Source: a virus | IMG/VR virus record: IMGVR_UViG_3300021961_007937 | Coordinates: 1-22,601 of that record | Length of the DNA: 22,601 bases | Strand: one strand, 5' to 3' | In this document: piece after piece, positions 15,640 through 22,601 of the stretch | How positions within the stretch are numbered: the first letter of the stretch is position 1 | Layout: every line of letters begins with the position of its first letter | Position numbers and translations under genes: made by a program | Notes under the pieces: generated by a model | What the model was told of the DNA's origin: nothing | The model's database searches: none | What the model saw: the letters and a program-made list of their open reading frames with translations, nothing else

Positions 15640-18113
15640 AATATAGGCCAGTCAGTGTAGATGTATCCAGCTTGAGTTTGACCACCTTTTTTACCTTTAC
15701 CAAATTTTCTAGCCATCTCGGCTTTAATTTCTTCTGGAGTCCATCCTGCAGCTTTTAATGTATTTCTGTATTCAAGAACATCTGCATCTCTTTTACCAGG
15801 ATCAACAGTTTTATCTGTAGGAGTGTAACGCACTTTACCTCCAGGGCCAGCACTAGTTTGATAGTCAGGATACATTTGATTCAAGGCATCTGTTTTCCAT
15901 TTGTTTGTAACAGCAGTATTGTAAGCTTGTCTTTGATTAGCTCTACCTTGTGCTTTAGAATTATCAAACTGTTGGTTGGCAATAACATTCTTATCATAAA
16001 CTCTATTAGCCATTTGTTGATTAGCCATAGATTCTTGATTTCTAATACCAACTTGATTTGCCTCAAACTGATTTGCTATACCAACATTCTGGTTATTTAT
16101 TCTTGATAAAGTATCTGCAGCAGATCTTGCACCTTGACCTTGAATACCAGCTAATCTAGCATTCAAAGCTTGAGGTCCTGCAAATTGTGCAGCAGCTTGT
16201 GAAGCAATGTTAGCTTGTTCGGATTGTGCAGCAAGTTCTCTAGTAGGATCTAAGAATGTAGGTCTTGGTTCTTCAAGATCAACTCTTGCTTCCCAAGGCA
16301 TATATTTCTTAAGACTCATTGTATCACCAAATGCACCCATAGTATTTACAGTATCCTGTAACCACCATTCTGGTTCTGGTTTTGGTGGTGCTGCAGCTTC
16401 TGAACCTACACACTCTTTACATGTTCCATCATCATTCTTTCCTGGATCAGAACCATCCTCACACTGACATGTTTCTACTTTCTTAGTACATGGTAAACAT
16501 TGACCAGTTTTAGGATCCTTTTGTGCAACTTCTGGTGTACCATCAGCTTTAAGCATTGCTTTACCATTCTGATCAACACATGGGCATGGTTTATCTTCAG
16601 GAGATGGTGCTGGTGCTGGAGCTTGACCTGCTACATAGTTTATACGTTGACCTAGTGTAGTGTTAGTATTAGCATTATCAATACCAGTAATTGCTCCTCT
16701 TACTCCACCAACAGTCTCATCACCAACTCCTACTTGGAATTGACCATGTTGTTTAAACTCTGGTTTGTTAAGAGTATTTCTATAAGCAATGTATGCGGCT
16801 TGTCCTTTATAACCACCAGTAAAGTCTAAGTCAGATAATCCAGGTGTTTTGCTAATCAAGTCTAAAGCCTGTTGGTTAGTTCTACTACCTTTATTTTTCT
16901 GAGAAATTCTTTGATCTGTTTTAGCAGGGTCAAAACCAAAAGCATTAAGTCTAGCATTTCTTTCTTCTTGTGCTAGTAATTGCTCAAGCATTTGTTCTTT
17001 AGTCAGCTTAGCAAGTTCTGGTTGGTATCCTGAGTAAAGTTGTTCATTCTGTTTACCTTGAGTATAACTAGCTTTATCTGCAATGTCTTTTTTATACTCT
17101 TCATACATAGCATCAAGAAGCGCGGTATTACCTGTAAGACCAGATTTAGTATTCATGTAATCAATGTAAGCTTTCTTGTTACCATTCCATTTGGTTTCAA
17201 TAGCTTTTAGATCATCTGCAGATAAGTTAGACTCAGTTAATCCACCATCTTGGTATCTTTTAATTGGTCTTGGTGTTCCACCATAAGCCATCTCATTTGG
17301 ATTATTGTAGAAAGGAATACCATATCCACCCATCTCCATACCAAATGCTGCCATAGGAGCTTGTGCCATCATTTCAGGAGCCATTTGCATTTGCTCTTCT
17401 TGCATGCCTTGTTCCATTTCTGGTTGTGGCATTTGTTGCTCCATACCTTGTTGAGGTGCTTGTTCAGGTGCTTGTTGAGCTAACTCTGGCATAACTTGTT
17501 CTGGAGCAATTTGGTTTGCCTCCATATAAGGTTGTGCAATTACAGGAATACCTTGTGGGAATCCTTTCTTTGCTTCCTGCGCTAATGCAAGAGCACCAAG
17601 TTTCATGACATAGTTCTTAATCATTAACTCAGCAGTCTTTCTTGCAATCTTATCTGTATCCTGGTCCTGAAGTATTTGTCTATACTTGTTAAGATCATAT
17701 TGTTTAGATAGTTCAGCAGGAGTATAACCACCTTTCTTTGGTGACTTGTTGAACATTTTCAATATGGTTGGGTCACTAATCTTCATTGACTGTGTATCAC
17801 TGAAGATAAAGCTATCATCCGGTAAACTTAAAGGCACACCCCCACTATGGTGACGTGGACCTTTAATACCATAGAATGACGGCATCATGCTACCATCTAT
17901 GTTACCAACTACAGTCTCTCCACCTTCTGCTTCTAGGTTAGCCTGTTCTCTTGGTACCGCTGTAAGATTCTTTCTTACTTCAGGTTTCTGCTGTCCTATA
18001 TATGCATTATAGTCAGCTCCACCCATTGCCGGAACATCATTAGCCAAAGAACCTTTTACTTGGTATCCAGTTCTTGCTTTAGGTACTGATTTGATTTTTA
18101 CTCTTCTTAACAT
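15633..18113 (-). CDS. 826-residue modular virion-like protein with duplicated Cys-rich module
   Basis: The start at 18113 follows the stop of the 1,421-residue gene by 8 bases. The N-terminus is basic (MLRRVKIK, then PKARTG). Residues 61-106 hold a conserved-looking segment: E-x-E-G-G-E, then N-x-D-G, then G-P-R-H-H-S-G-G, then L-P and I-F-S-D. From memory, similar segments recur in proteins of large Bacteroidota phages, which I cannot check here. A Met/Gln/Pro/Glu-rich linker spans about 193-270, ending in AYGG and YQDGG motifs near 280-290. Residues 510-568 contain eight Cys in two CxC...CxxC units. From about 610 a T-F-L-D-P-T-R-E segment leads into a long Ala/Gln/Asn-rich helical region with repeated 'NQ' steps (to about 760). 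The last residues are hydrophobic (YTDWPIFL). No enzyme motif is visible. A structural or scaffolding role in the particle is inferred from composition and neighbours. Confidence 0.88.
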   Translation of the reverse strand: MLRRVKIKSVPKARTGYQVKGSLANDVPAMGGADYNAYIGQQKPEVRKNLTAVPREQANLEAEGGETVVGNIDGSMMPSFYGIKGPRHHSGGVPLSLPDDSFIFSDTQSMKISDPTILKMFNKSPKKGGYTPAELSKQYDLNKYRQILQDQDTDKIARKTAELMIKNYVMKLGALALAQEAKKGFPQGIPVIAQPYMEANQIAPEQVMPELAQQAPEQAPQQGMEQQMPQPEMEQGMQEEQMQMAPEMMAQAPMAAFGMEMGGYGIPFYNNPNEMAYGGTPRPIKRYQDGGLTESNLSADDLKAIETKWNGNKKAYIDYMNTKSGLTGNTALLDAMYEEYKKDIADKASYTQGKQNEQLYSGYQPELAKLTKEQMLEQLLAQEERNARLNAFGFDPAKTDQRISQKNKGSRTNQQALDLISKTPGLSDLDFTGGYKGQAAYIAYRNTLNKPEFKQHGQFQVGVGDETVGGVRGAITGIDNANTNTTLGQRINYVAGQAPAPAPSPEDKPCPCVDQNGKAMLKADGTPEVAQKDPKTGQCLPCTKKVETCQCEDGSDPGKNDDGTCKECVGSEAAAPPKPEPEWWLQDTVNTMGAFGDTMSLKKYMPWEARVDLEEPRPTFLDPTRELAAQSEQANIASQAAAQFAGPQALNARLAGIQGQGARSAADTLSRINNQNVGIANQFEANQVGIRNQESMANQQMANRVYDKNVIANQQFDNSKAQGRANQRQAYNTAVTNKWKTDALNQMYPDYQTSAGPGGKVRYTPTDKTVDPGKRDADVLEYRNTLKAAGWTPEEIKAEMARKFGKGKKGGQTQAGYIYTDWPIFL
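16410..16586 (-). repeat. Two-copy Cys-rich CxC...CxxC module inside the 826-residue protein
   Basis: Unit 1 has Cys at 510, 512, 539 and 542, and unit 2 at 549, 551, 565 and 568. Each starts C-x-C, is followed by D and a Gly, and ends in G-[QT]-C-x-x-C. The paired spacing suggests a metal-binding or disulfide knot. No comparable Cys cluster is seen in the neighbouring giant proteins. Confidence 0.75.
17259..17535 (-). repeat. Met/Gln/Pro/Glu-rich low-complexity linker in the 826-residue protein
   Basis: Residues about 193-285 are dominated by Met, Gln, Pro, Glu and Ala, then Gly, Asn and Tyr, with no regular period. They probably form a disordered spacer between the N-terminal motif region and the rest of the protein. 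Confidence 0.7.
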
Positions 18114-18121
18114 AATATGGT

Positions 18122-21100
18122 TTAAATATATTCTACCTCTCCTCCGTTTGCTAAAAACTCATCTAGCTCATCATCAGTCATGTATACTTCTTGCCCTTCC
18201 ACATAGCCACCATCTTCATATATAGATCCACCATACTGAGCTGATCTGCTATTCCAAGATTGACCTTCTTCATCCGGTCTGTATAATCCACTGTTTGTAT
18301 CATAGTCTCCTCTATCACGGCTTGGATCAGATGCATATAAGTTATCTGCATTAAGATTGTCATACATCTGAGCTTCTTGTTTTCTACCAGCTAGTCTATC
18401 TATGATTCCTGTTGCACCTCTTGCAGCTGCATTAAAGCTGTTAAGGGCACCTTGTGTATCATTAACTCTAGACTTAGACTTATAATCTACAGTATATTCA
18501 TCCGGTTGGTAATTAGCTTCAGCCTGAAGATCCTTTCTGCTTTGTTCAAACAACTGTTGACCAGCTGCCTTAGAACTAACAGTTGGTAATCTAAAGTCTT
18601 TATCTATGTCTACATTTGGTGCAGCTGGATTATTCTCCATACTTACAGATGTTTCTTTACCAAGCAATGCTTCATTTAAAGCTTGTCCACCAAATTGCTT
18701 AATAGTTTTGCTCTTTTGTTCCCAAGACTTCTCAAGCTTGCTCAATTCTTTATAGTACTGATCAAGTATGATTTGTCTTTTTACTTTCTTCTCAGCAGGA
18801 GAAAGATTCATCTTTTCAAGCTTATTATTAGATGCTTCAAGTCTACCATTTAACTTTTGTAGAGGTTGGTCATAGTAAAGCTTGTATGCAGCAATCTTTT
18901 TTTCATTATTATTAGCAGCAATGAGACGTTGTTTTCTAACTTCAAATGGTAAGTTCTGATAGTTTTCTTGATTAGCTTGTTCATCTGCTTTTTGTCTTGC
19001 AATAAATCTTGCTTCTTGTGCTGCTAATTCTTGTTTTTGTGCGGTAGTTAATGGTCTTGGTTTATTAATAGGTGCTACTTTTGGTTTAGCAGAAGTACGC
19101 ACATTTGATTTTGGTGGAGCTACCGGTTGAACAGGTTGTGCAAATGGTAGATAGTAATCTTGTCCACCACCTACTGGTAAGTCAAATGGATTTACACCAG
19201 GTTGAATAAGTTCCGCAGGATAGTCCATTTCAGACCATGCACCCATATCAGTAGGAGGAGCAAGTTCTTGCAACCTTGCATTATAAGCTGCTTCAGGATT
19301 TTGAATAAAATTATAATCAATCATTCCTGGAGTAACTAAAGCAGTATTAGGATCATATGGTGTTGAGTCTCCCATATACTCTTGTGCAAACTGAGCTCTA
19401 GCTAAAGCATTTTCTTCTGCTGTTAATTGATCTTCTTCCGTAGCAAGTGGTCCTTCCATAGACATAGGTCCAAAGTCAGAAGTCATTCCACCTACAGGAA
19501 TATTTGCTATCATATCTTGTGGTGCTCCCCAAGCTGCATCATCTTCAGGACTTTCTGAAAAACTGTATGCATTAAATTGTGTCATAGGAACACCTGCTGT
19601 ACCCCAACCAGCATCATCATTATAATCTTCTATAGGTGACTGATATGCATTTGCTTGCTCTACAGCATCTTTTGGTGTACCCCATGTTGCAAAGTCTTCT
19701 TCTGTTGTTGGTGCACTTAAATCAGAAAAATTATAGGCATTGTTAGACACTGTTCTATCAAATGGAGCATCTATATTAATTGGGTCAAACTCAACATTAG
19801 TAGGATCTTCTTTATAAAGTTTTTCAAGATCTCTGTCTCTCTTTCTTTCTCCCTGTCTGATAGCTCTTTTAGATTTTGCTTTAAGGCCCGTAACATCAGT
19901 TCTTTGACCATAGCCCGCATTTTCTAAAGCTGTTTGTCTTGCTGATTTTTCCTCACCTTTAGTTTCTTTTGAAGTTTCTGATTGAGGAGTTGTTTGAGCT
20001 ACTGTAATTGGTCTAGCTGCAAGTTTTCTATCATCTGGATTTCCTGATGGATTATTGTCATATGTAACAGTATATCTTTTTGGTTTTCCAAATAGACCTT
20101 CCTTAGTTACTTTAATGTCTTTTATAACAGCATTAGGATTGTATCCTGGAATACTTGTCAATGGATTTCCGGTAACTCTATCATAAGGACCCTTTACCAT
20201 TTGTGAGGTATAGTATCTCTGCGGCATATTAGCCGGTAAGTATTGTTGTATTAATGCTCTAGCAGCACCACCACGTTGTGCTTCTGGCATGTATGCATCA
20301 GTAGTATCTTTTGAATACACGTCATCAATATCACCTTGAGTAAGTTCAGGAATAGATATATCATCTCCACCTCCCATAAACTTCTGTAGGTCACCATAAG
20401 CATTTACAAATGGATTGTCTACTGAACCACCTAGCTCATTATTTTGAATAAGTCTAGAATTCTTTTTTAAATAGTCATAATTTTTATCACCTTGTTTTAT
20501 AACAGCTGTAGCTTTATTTGAGATGGTACCATTAGCATTTTCTTTCAACTTAACAAAAGCACCATCAGCTCGCATTCTGTATATGTAGCCTGGTTTATCT
20601 TTTAAAGTATAATAGTCAGCTCCTTTACCTTTACCAGCATTTAGTTTGCTTAATATTTCTTTGTTTTTAACTTCTTTAGAATCCCCTTGAGATTTTTCTA
20701 TAAACCATGTATTAGAATCTTTCCAATATAAATTATCATCCCCAGGTAATTTTATAGTTTGCACATCATTAGGATTAGCAGCAGCTCTTTTAGTAAGCTC
20801 TGCCATTGTAGGCTTAGGTTTTTCTGGTGCAGGTTTAGTGTAACCAGCAATGTTTTGCTGAACATTTGTTAGACCTGGTGTAAAATCAATACCTGGAGTA
20901 GCAGCAACTTGTTGTCTTGGAGCAGGTGGTGGTGTTACAGGAGCAACAGGAGGAGTCACAGGTGCTACTGGAGCAGTAACTACTGGAGCTGTTGGACGTG
21001 GAGCTACTGGAGCAGCAGGAACTGTTGCAACTGGAGTAGTTGCCGCAGCTGGCGTAGCAGCAGGAGCAACAGGATTAGCAGCAGCAGAAGGTGTATCAGT

Positions 21101-22387
21101 ATTTACAGTTGCTTTAGCAGCAGCTTCACTACCTGTTTCTTTAGCTACTTCTTTAAGTGCTTCACTGTTAACCACATTCTTTACATACTCAGTCTTAACT
21201 CTGGCAGGTGTTCTAGTAACTTTGGTACCGAATCCATATCCATAGTTAGCAGCCAACATAGGGTTACTAGCTAACTGTACTAATGGTTTATCAAACTCAA
21301 TAGTATATTCTCTTGCGCCACCAAATAATCCGGATCTATGTACATCAAACTTAGATACAGGTCCAACATTACCAACAGGTAATCTCTTTAATGTTCTTTG
21401 GAGTTGTCTAACAGCTCTTCTTTGTTCTCTTGGCATTCCTCCATATTGAGCTTGATCCATACCCATCTCATTCTGAGGTATGAATGCACTCAAGTCAGGT
21501 TGTGCTACTTGTTGTTGATGCATTGCCATCATCTGGTCATACTGTTCTTCAGCTTGTTGTTTTGCCAAAGACATATTACCTTCTTTCTTAATGGAGCCAA
21601 TGAATGCATTCAAATGGCTTTTTCTTAGGTCTGCACCTCTTGGGTCAGCATCATTAGATTCTACTTCTTGGTCTCCGCCTAATTGCTTTTTAACAAGCTT
21701 TAGTACAGAGTTTACATAACCTTTTTTAGTTTTATAACCACCCATTCTAAACTCAGATGGATCTACAATAGGTTGTGTGTAATCTTCAACTTCTTCTTCA
21801 GAAACAATTTCTTCAGGAGCTTGCCATGCAATATCTGCAGCAGAGTTAGTAAACTGTTCTTCCATATTAGATGGTAGATAAGCTTCTAGTCCTGGGAATT
21901 GTACTTCATATCTATTTTCCCAACCAGTTTCTAATCCTTCAGCAGCTCTTGGCATTCCACCATACTTGACCATGTCCTCATCTTCCAAGTCTGTCAGATC
22001 TTCATCATCTTCTTCAGCTAGATCATTATGCATAACCATCTTAGTCATGGGTTCTGCAATCTGTTCTTCTACAACTTCTTGTTGAGCTTGGGCTGGATCA
22101 GTTTCTTCATCTTCATCTGGTTCTTCCATTTGATTCTCAAGCATTGTATACACAGCTTCTACATACTGGTTTGCCTGCATCATATCAACACCCATGACAT
22201 TTACCAATTTAGCTACAATAGCTTCTTTGGGAAGATCATTTGAAATGTCCTGTGTAATTGCTTGAACAAGTTGTTGTTCATTCATTTGAGTTGCCTGTGC
22301 TTGTTGCGCTCCGGGATAACCAAGCATGTCAGCAGAAGGCTGTCCACCTTCTTGTGCTTTATACAATCTTACTCTTCTCTTTTCCAT
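18122..22387 (-). CDS. 1,421-residue low-complexity, repeat-bearing virion-like protein
   Basis: The start at 22387 (MEKRRVRLYKAQEGG) follows a 58-base gap; the stop TAA is at 18122-18124. The first ~110 residues are Gln-rich and helical, then strongly acidic. An Ala/Pro/Val/Thr-rich linker lies at about 433-492. A 21-residue segment centred on GLFG occurs twice (346-366 and 757-777), and a NAY...WG repeat occurs three times (883-959). Gly-Gly motifs preceded by an aromatic or basic residue (KYGG, QYGG, QRGG, QFGG) recur along the chain. A charged helical segment (about 1110-1230) resembles a coiled coil. The C-terminus (1401-1421) has T-D-D-E-L-D-E-F...GG...VEYI, close to the end of the upstream partial protein. 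No enzyme motif, signal peptide or membrane segment is visible. I do not recognise a function; a particle component or scaffold-like cargo protein is an inference. Confidence 0.88.
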   Translation of the reverse strand: MEKRRVRLYKAQEGGQPSADMLGYPGAQQAQATQMNEQQLVQAITQDISNDLPKEAIVAKLVNVMGVDMMQANQYVEAVYTMLENQMEEPDEDEETDPAQAQQEVVEEQIAEPMTKMVMHNDLAEEDDEDLTDLEDEDMVKYGGMPRAAEGLETGWENRYEVQFPGLEAYLPSNMEEQFTNSAADIAWQAPEEIVSEEEVEDYTQPIVDPSEFRMGGYKTKKGYVNSVLKLVKKQLGGDQEVESNDADPRGADLRKSHLNAFIGSIKKEGNMSLAKQQAEEQYDQMMAMHQQQVAQPDLSAFIPQNEMGMDQAQYGGMPREQRRAVRQLQRTLKRLPVGNVGPVSKFDVHRSGLFGGAREYTIEFDKPLVQLASNPMLAANYGYGFGTKVTRTPARVKTEYVKNVVNSEALKEVAKETGSEAAAKATVNTDTPSAAANPVAPAATPAAATTPVATVPAAPVAPRPTAPVVTAPVAPVTPPVAPVTPPPAPRQQVAATPGIDFTPGLTNVQQNIAGYTKPAPEKPKPTMAELTKRAAANPNDVQTIKLPGDDNLYWKDSNTWFIEKSQGDSKEVKNKEILSKLNAGKGKGADYYTLKDKPGYIYRMRADGAFVKLKENANGTISNKATAVIKQGDKNYDYLKKNSRLIQNNELGGSVDNPFVNAYGDLQKFMGGGDDISIPELTQGDIDDVYSKDTTDAYMPEAQRGGAARALIQQYLPANMPQRYYTSQMVKGPYDRVTGNPLTSIPGYNPNAVIKDIKVTKEGLFGKPKRYTVTYDNNPSGNPDDRKLAARPITVAQTTPQSETSKETKGEEKSARQTALENAGYGQRTDVTGLKAKSKRAIRQGERKRDRDLEKLYKEDPTNVEFDPINIDAPFDRTVSNNAYNFSDLSAPTTEEDFATWGTPKDAVEQANAYQSPIEDYNDDAGWGTAGVPMTQFNAYSFSESPEDDAAWGAPQDMIANIPVGGMTSDFGPMSMEGPLATEEDQLTAEENALARAQFAQEYMGDSTPYDPNTALVTPGMIDYNFIQNPEAAYNARLQELAPPTDMGAWSEMDYPAELIQPGVNPFDLPVGGGQDYYLPFAQPVQPVAPPKSNVRTSAKPKVAPINKPRPLTTAQKQELAAQEARFIARQKADEQANQENYQNLPFEVRKQRLIAANNNEKKIAAYKLYYDQPLQKLNGRLEASNNKLEKMNLSPAEKKVKRQIILDQYYKELSKLEKSWEQKSKTIKQFGGQALNEALLGKETSVSMENNPAAPNVDIDKDFRLPTVSSKAAGQQLFEQSRKDLQAEANYQPDEYTVDYKSKSRVNDTQGALNSFNAAARGATGIIDRLAGRKQEAQMYDNLNADNLYASDPSRDRGDYDTNSGLYRPDEEGQSWNSRSAQYGGSIYEDGGYVEGQEVYMTDDELDEFLANGGEVEYI
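19511..19741 (-). repeat. Three-copy NAY...WG repeat within the 1,421-residue protein
   Basis: Copies start at N883, N913 and N939, 30 and 26 residues apart. Each has N-A-Y, a short Ser/Pro/acidic stretch, [DE]-D-[FA]-[AG] or similar, then W-G-x and a nearby Pro (W902, W928, W953). Copies 1 and 3 also share [NS]-F-S and W-G-x-P-x-D. The variation suggests an old duplication rather than a recent slippage. Confidence 0.7.
20057..20119 (-). repeat. GLFG segment, copy B, in the 1,421-residue protein
   Basis: Residues 757-777 read D-I-K-V-T-K-E-GLFG, then K-P-K-R-YT and V-T-Y-D. They align without gaps to copy A at 346-366. GLFG, YT and the final Asp are identical and most other positions are conservative. 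Confidence 0.7.
20912..21091 (-). repeat. Ala/Pro/Val/Thr-rich low-complexity linker
   Basis: Residues about 433-492 consist almost only of Ala, Pro, Val and Thr, with repeated V-A-P and V-T-P steps. In the DNA, an ACTGGAGC-like unit recurs irregularly on the plus strand. Such stretches are usually extended and flexible. The low complexity also opens an antisense frame here that I do not consider real. Confidence 0.75.
21290..21352 (-). repeat. GLFG segment, copy A, in the 1,421-residue protein
   Basis: Residues 346-366 read K-F-D-V-H-R-S-GLFG, then G-A-R-E-YT and I-E-F-D. The upstream arm has a basic R-R-A-V-R-Q helix; a similar K-R-A-I-R-Q helix occurs after copy B, so a larger unit may be duplicated. 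Confidence 0.7.
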
Positions 22388-22445
22388 GTAATAGGCTATA
22401 TATTAAATATAATAAATTTTAATTTAGCAGATAAACTTGATAAGT
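22388..22445 (-). other. 58-base A+T-rich intergenic gap upstream of the 1,421-residue gene
   Basis: On the transcript strand the gap is nearly pure A+T in its second half and contains TATATTTA, one base off the Bacteroidota -7 consensus TAnnTTTG. No clear -33 element, Shine-Dalgarno sequence or strong hairpin is visible. It could hold a promoter, but the evidence is weak. Confidence 0.3.
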
Positions 22446-22601
22446 TTAGTACTCCTCTACTATCCAACCACCTCTTCTGTACTCTTCTATTTCTTCTTCA
22501 GTTAGTTCTGCTTCAAAAGCTGGAGAAACTTGTTTGTAGTTTTCTGCAAAGTATTCAGCATCTTCTGGTTTATCAAATCTTATAGCTTCATTAGAATCCG
22601 G
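22446..22601 (-). CDS. C-terminal 51 residues of an unknown protein (5' end outside window)
   Basis: The frame enters at the right edge and ends at a TAA (22446-22448). The visible part is acidic and helical, and ends ELTEEEIEEYRRGGWIVEEY. This ending matches the C-terminus of the next gene downstream (T-D-D-E-L-D-E-F...GG...VEYI) in its acidic helix, Gly-Gly and final acidic/aromatic residues, so the two proteins may share a C-terminal tag. The 58-base gap to the next gene and the shared strand suggest one transcription unit. Nothing can be said of the missing part. Confidence 0.8.
   Translation of the reverse strand, partial: PDSNEAIRFDKPEDAEYFAENYKQVSPAFEAELTEEEIEEYRRGGWIVEEY

Noticed and set aside
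20909-21274. Plus-strand open frame of 121 codons rich in Ser, Trp, Cys and Arg
   Set aside because: It is antisense to the Ala/Pro low-complexity linker and nearby sequence, and its odd composition follows from that repeat.
1-22601. tRNA genes, CRISPR array, insertion sequence, rRNA
   Set aside because: Almost every base is coding on one strand; no cloverleaf, spaced direct repeats, transposase or rRNA-like stretch was seen.

Overview
The window looks like part of the virion-protein region of a large tailed phage, probably one infecting a member of the Bacteroidota. All genes lie on the minus strand, so transcription runs from the right end to the left. The DNA is A+T-rich. Coding is almost continuous: the only gaps between genes are 8, 58 and 62 bases. 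Starts are not preceded by a visible Shine-Dalgarno sequence, and all six stop codons seen are TAA. Giant, mostly helical or low-complexity proteins of about 800 to 2,400 residues in one co-oriented block resemble the virion and ejection (cargo) protein modules of crAss-like and other large Bacteroidota phages. No terminase, portal, capsid or polymerase gene is in the window, so the assignment to phage is an inference and the exact family is open.

Layout in transcription order (right to left): (1) the last 51 codons of an unknown protein (22446-22601); (2) a 1,421-residue protein rich in Gln, Pro, Ala and Gly-Gly motifs, with an internal duplication and a triple repeat (18122-22387); (3) an 826-residue protein with a Gly-rich N-terminal motif region, a Met/Gln/Pro-rich linker, a duplicated Cys-rich module and an Asn/Gln-rich helical C-terminal region (15633-18113); (4) a 213-residue GIY-YIG homing endonuclease that is clearly richer in A+T than its neighbours (14929-15570); (5) a 986-residue unrecognised protein (11969-14929); (6) a 2,440-residue protein with a Gly/Ala-rich hydrophobic N-terminal segment and a RecB/Cas4-like PD-(D/E)XK nuclease core (4647-11969); (7) the first 1,549 codons of another giant protein, with a gluzincin-like HExxH...E site, running off the left edge (1-4647). 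Genes 4 to 7 are joined by three identical one-base TAATG stop/start overlaps.

The most interesting reading is that genes 6 and 7 encode giant multi-domain proteins combining a nuclease, a putative metalloprotease and possible membrane-interacting segments. These could be carried in the virion and enter the host with the DNA. Genes 1, 2 and 3 share short terminal tags. The homing endonuclease sits exactly at the head of the translationally coupled set, and its first six residues (MATYLQ) almost copy those of the following gene (MSTYLQ), which suggests insertion at the 5' end of that gene. No tRNA, rRNA, CRISPR array, insertion sequence or plus-strand gene was found.
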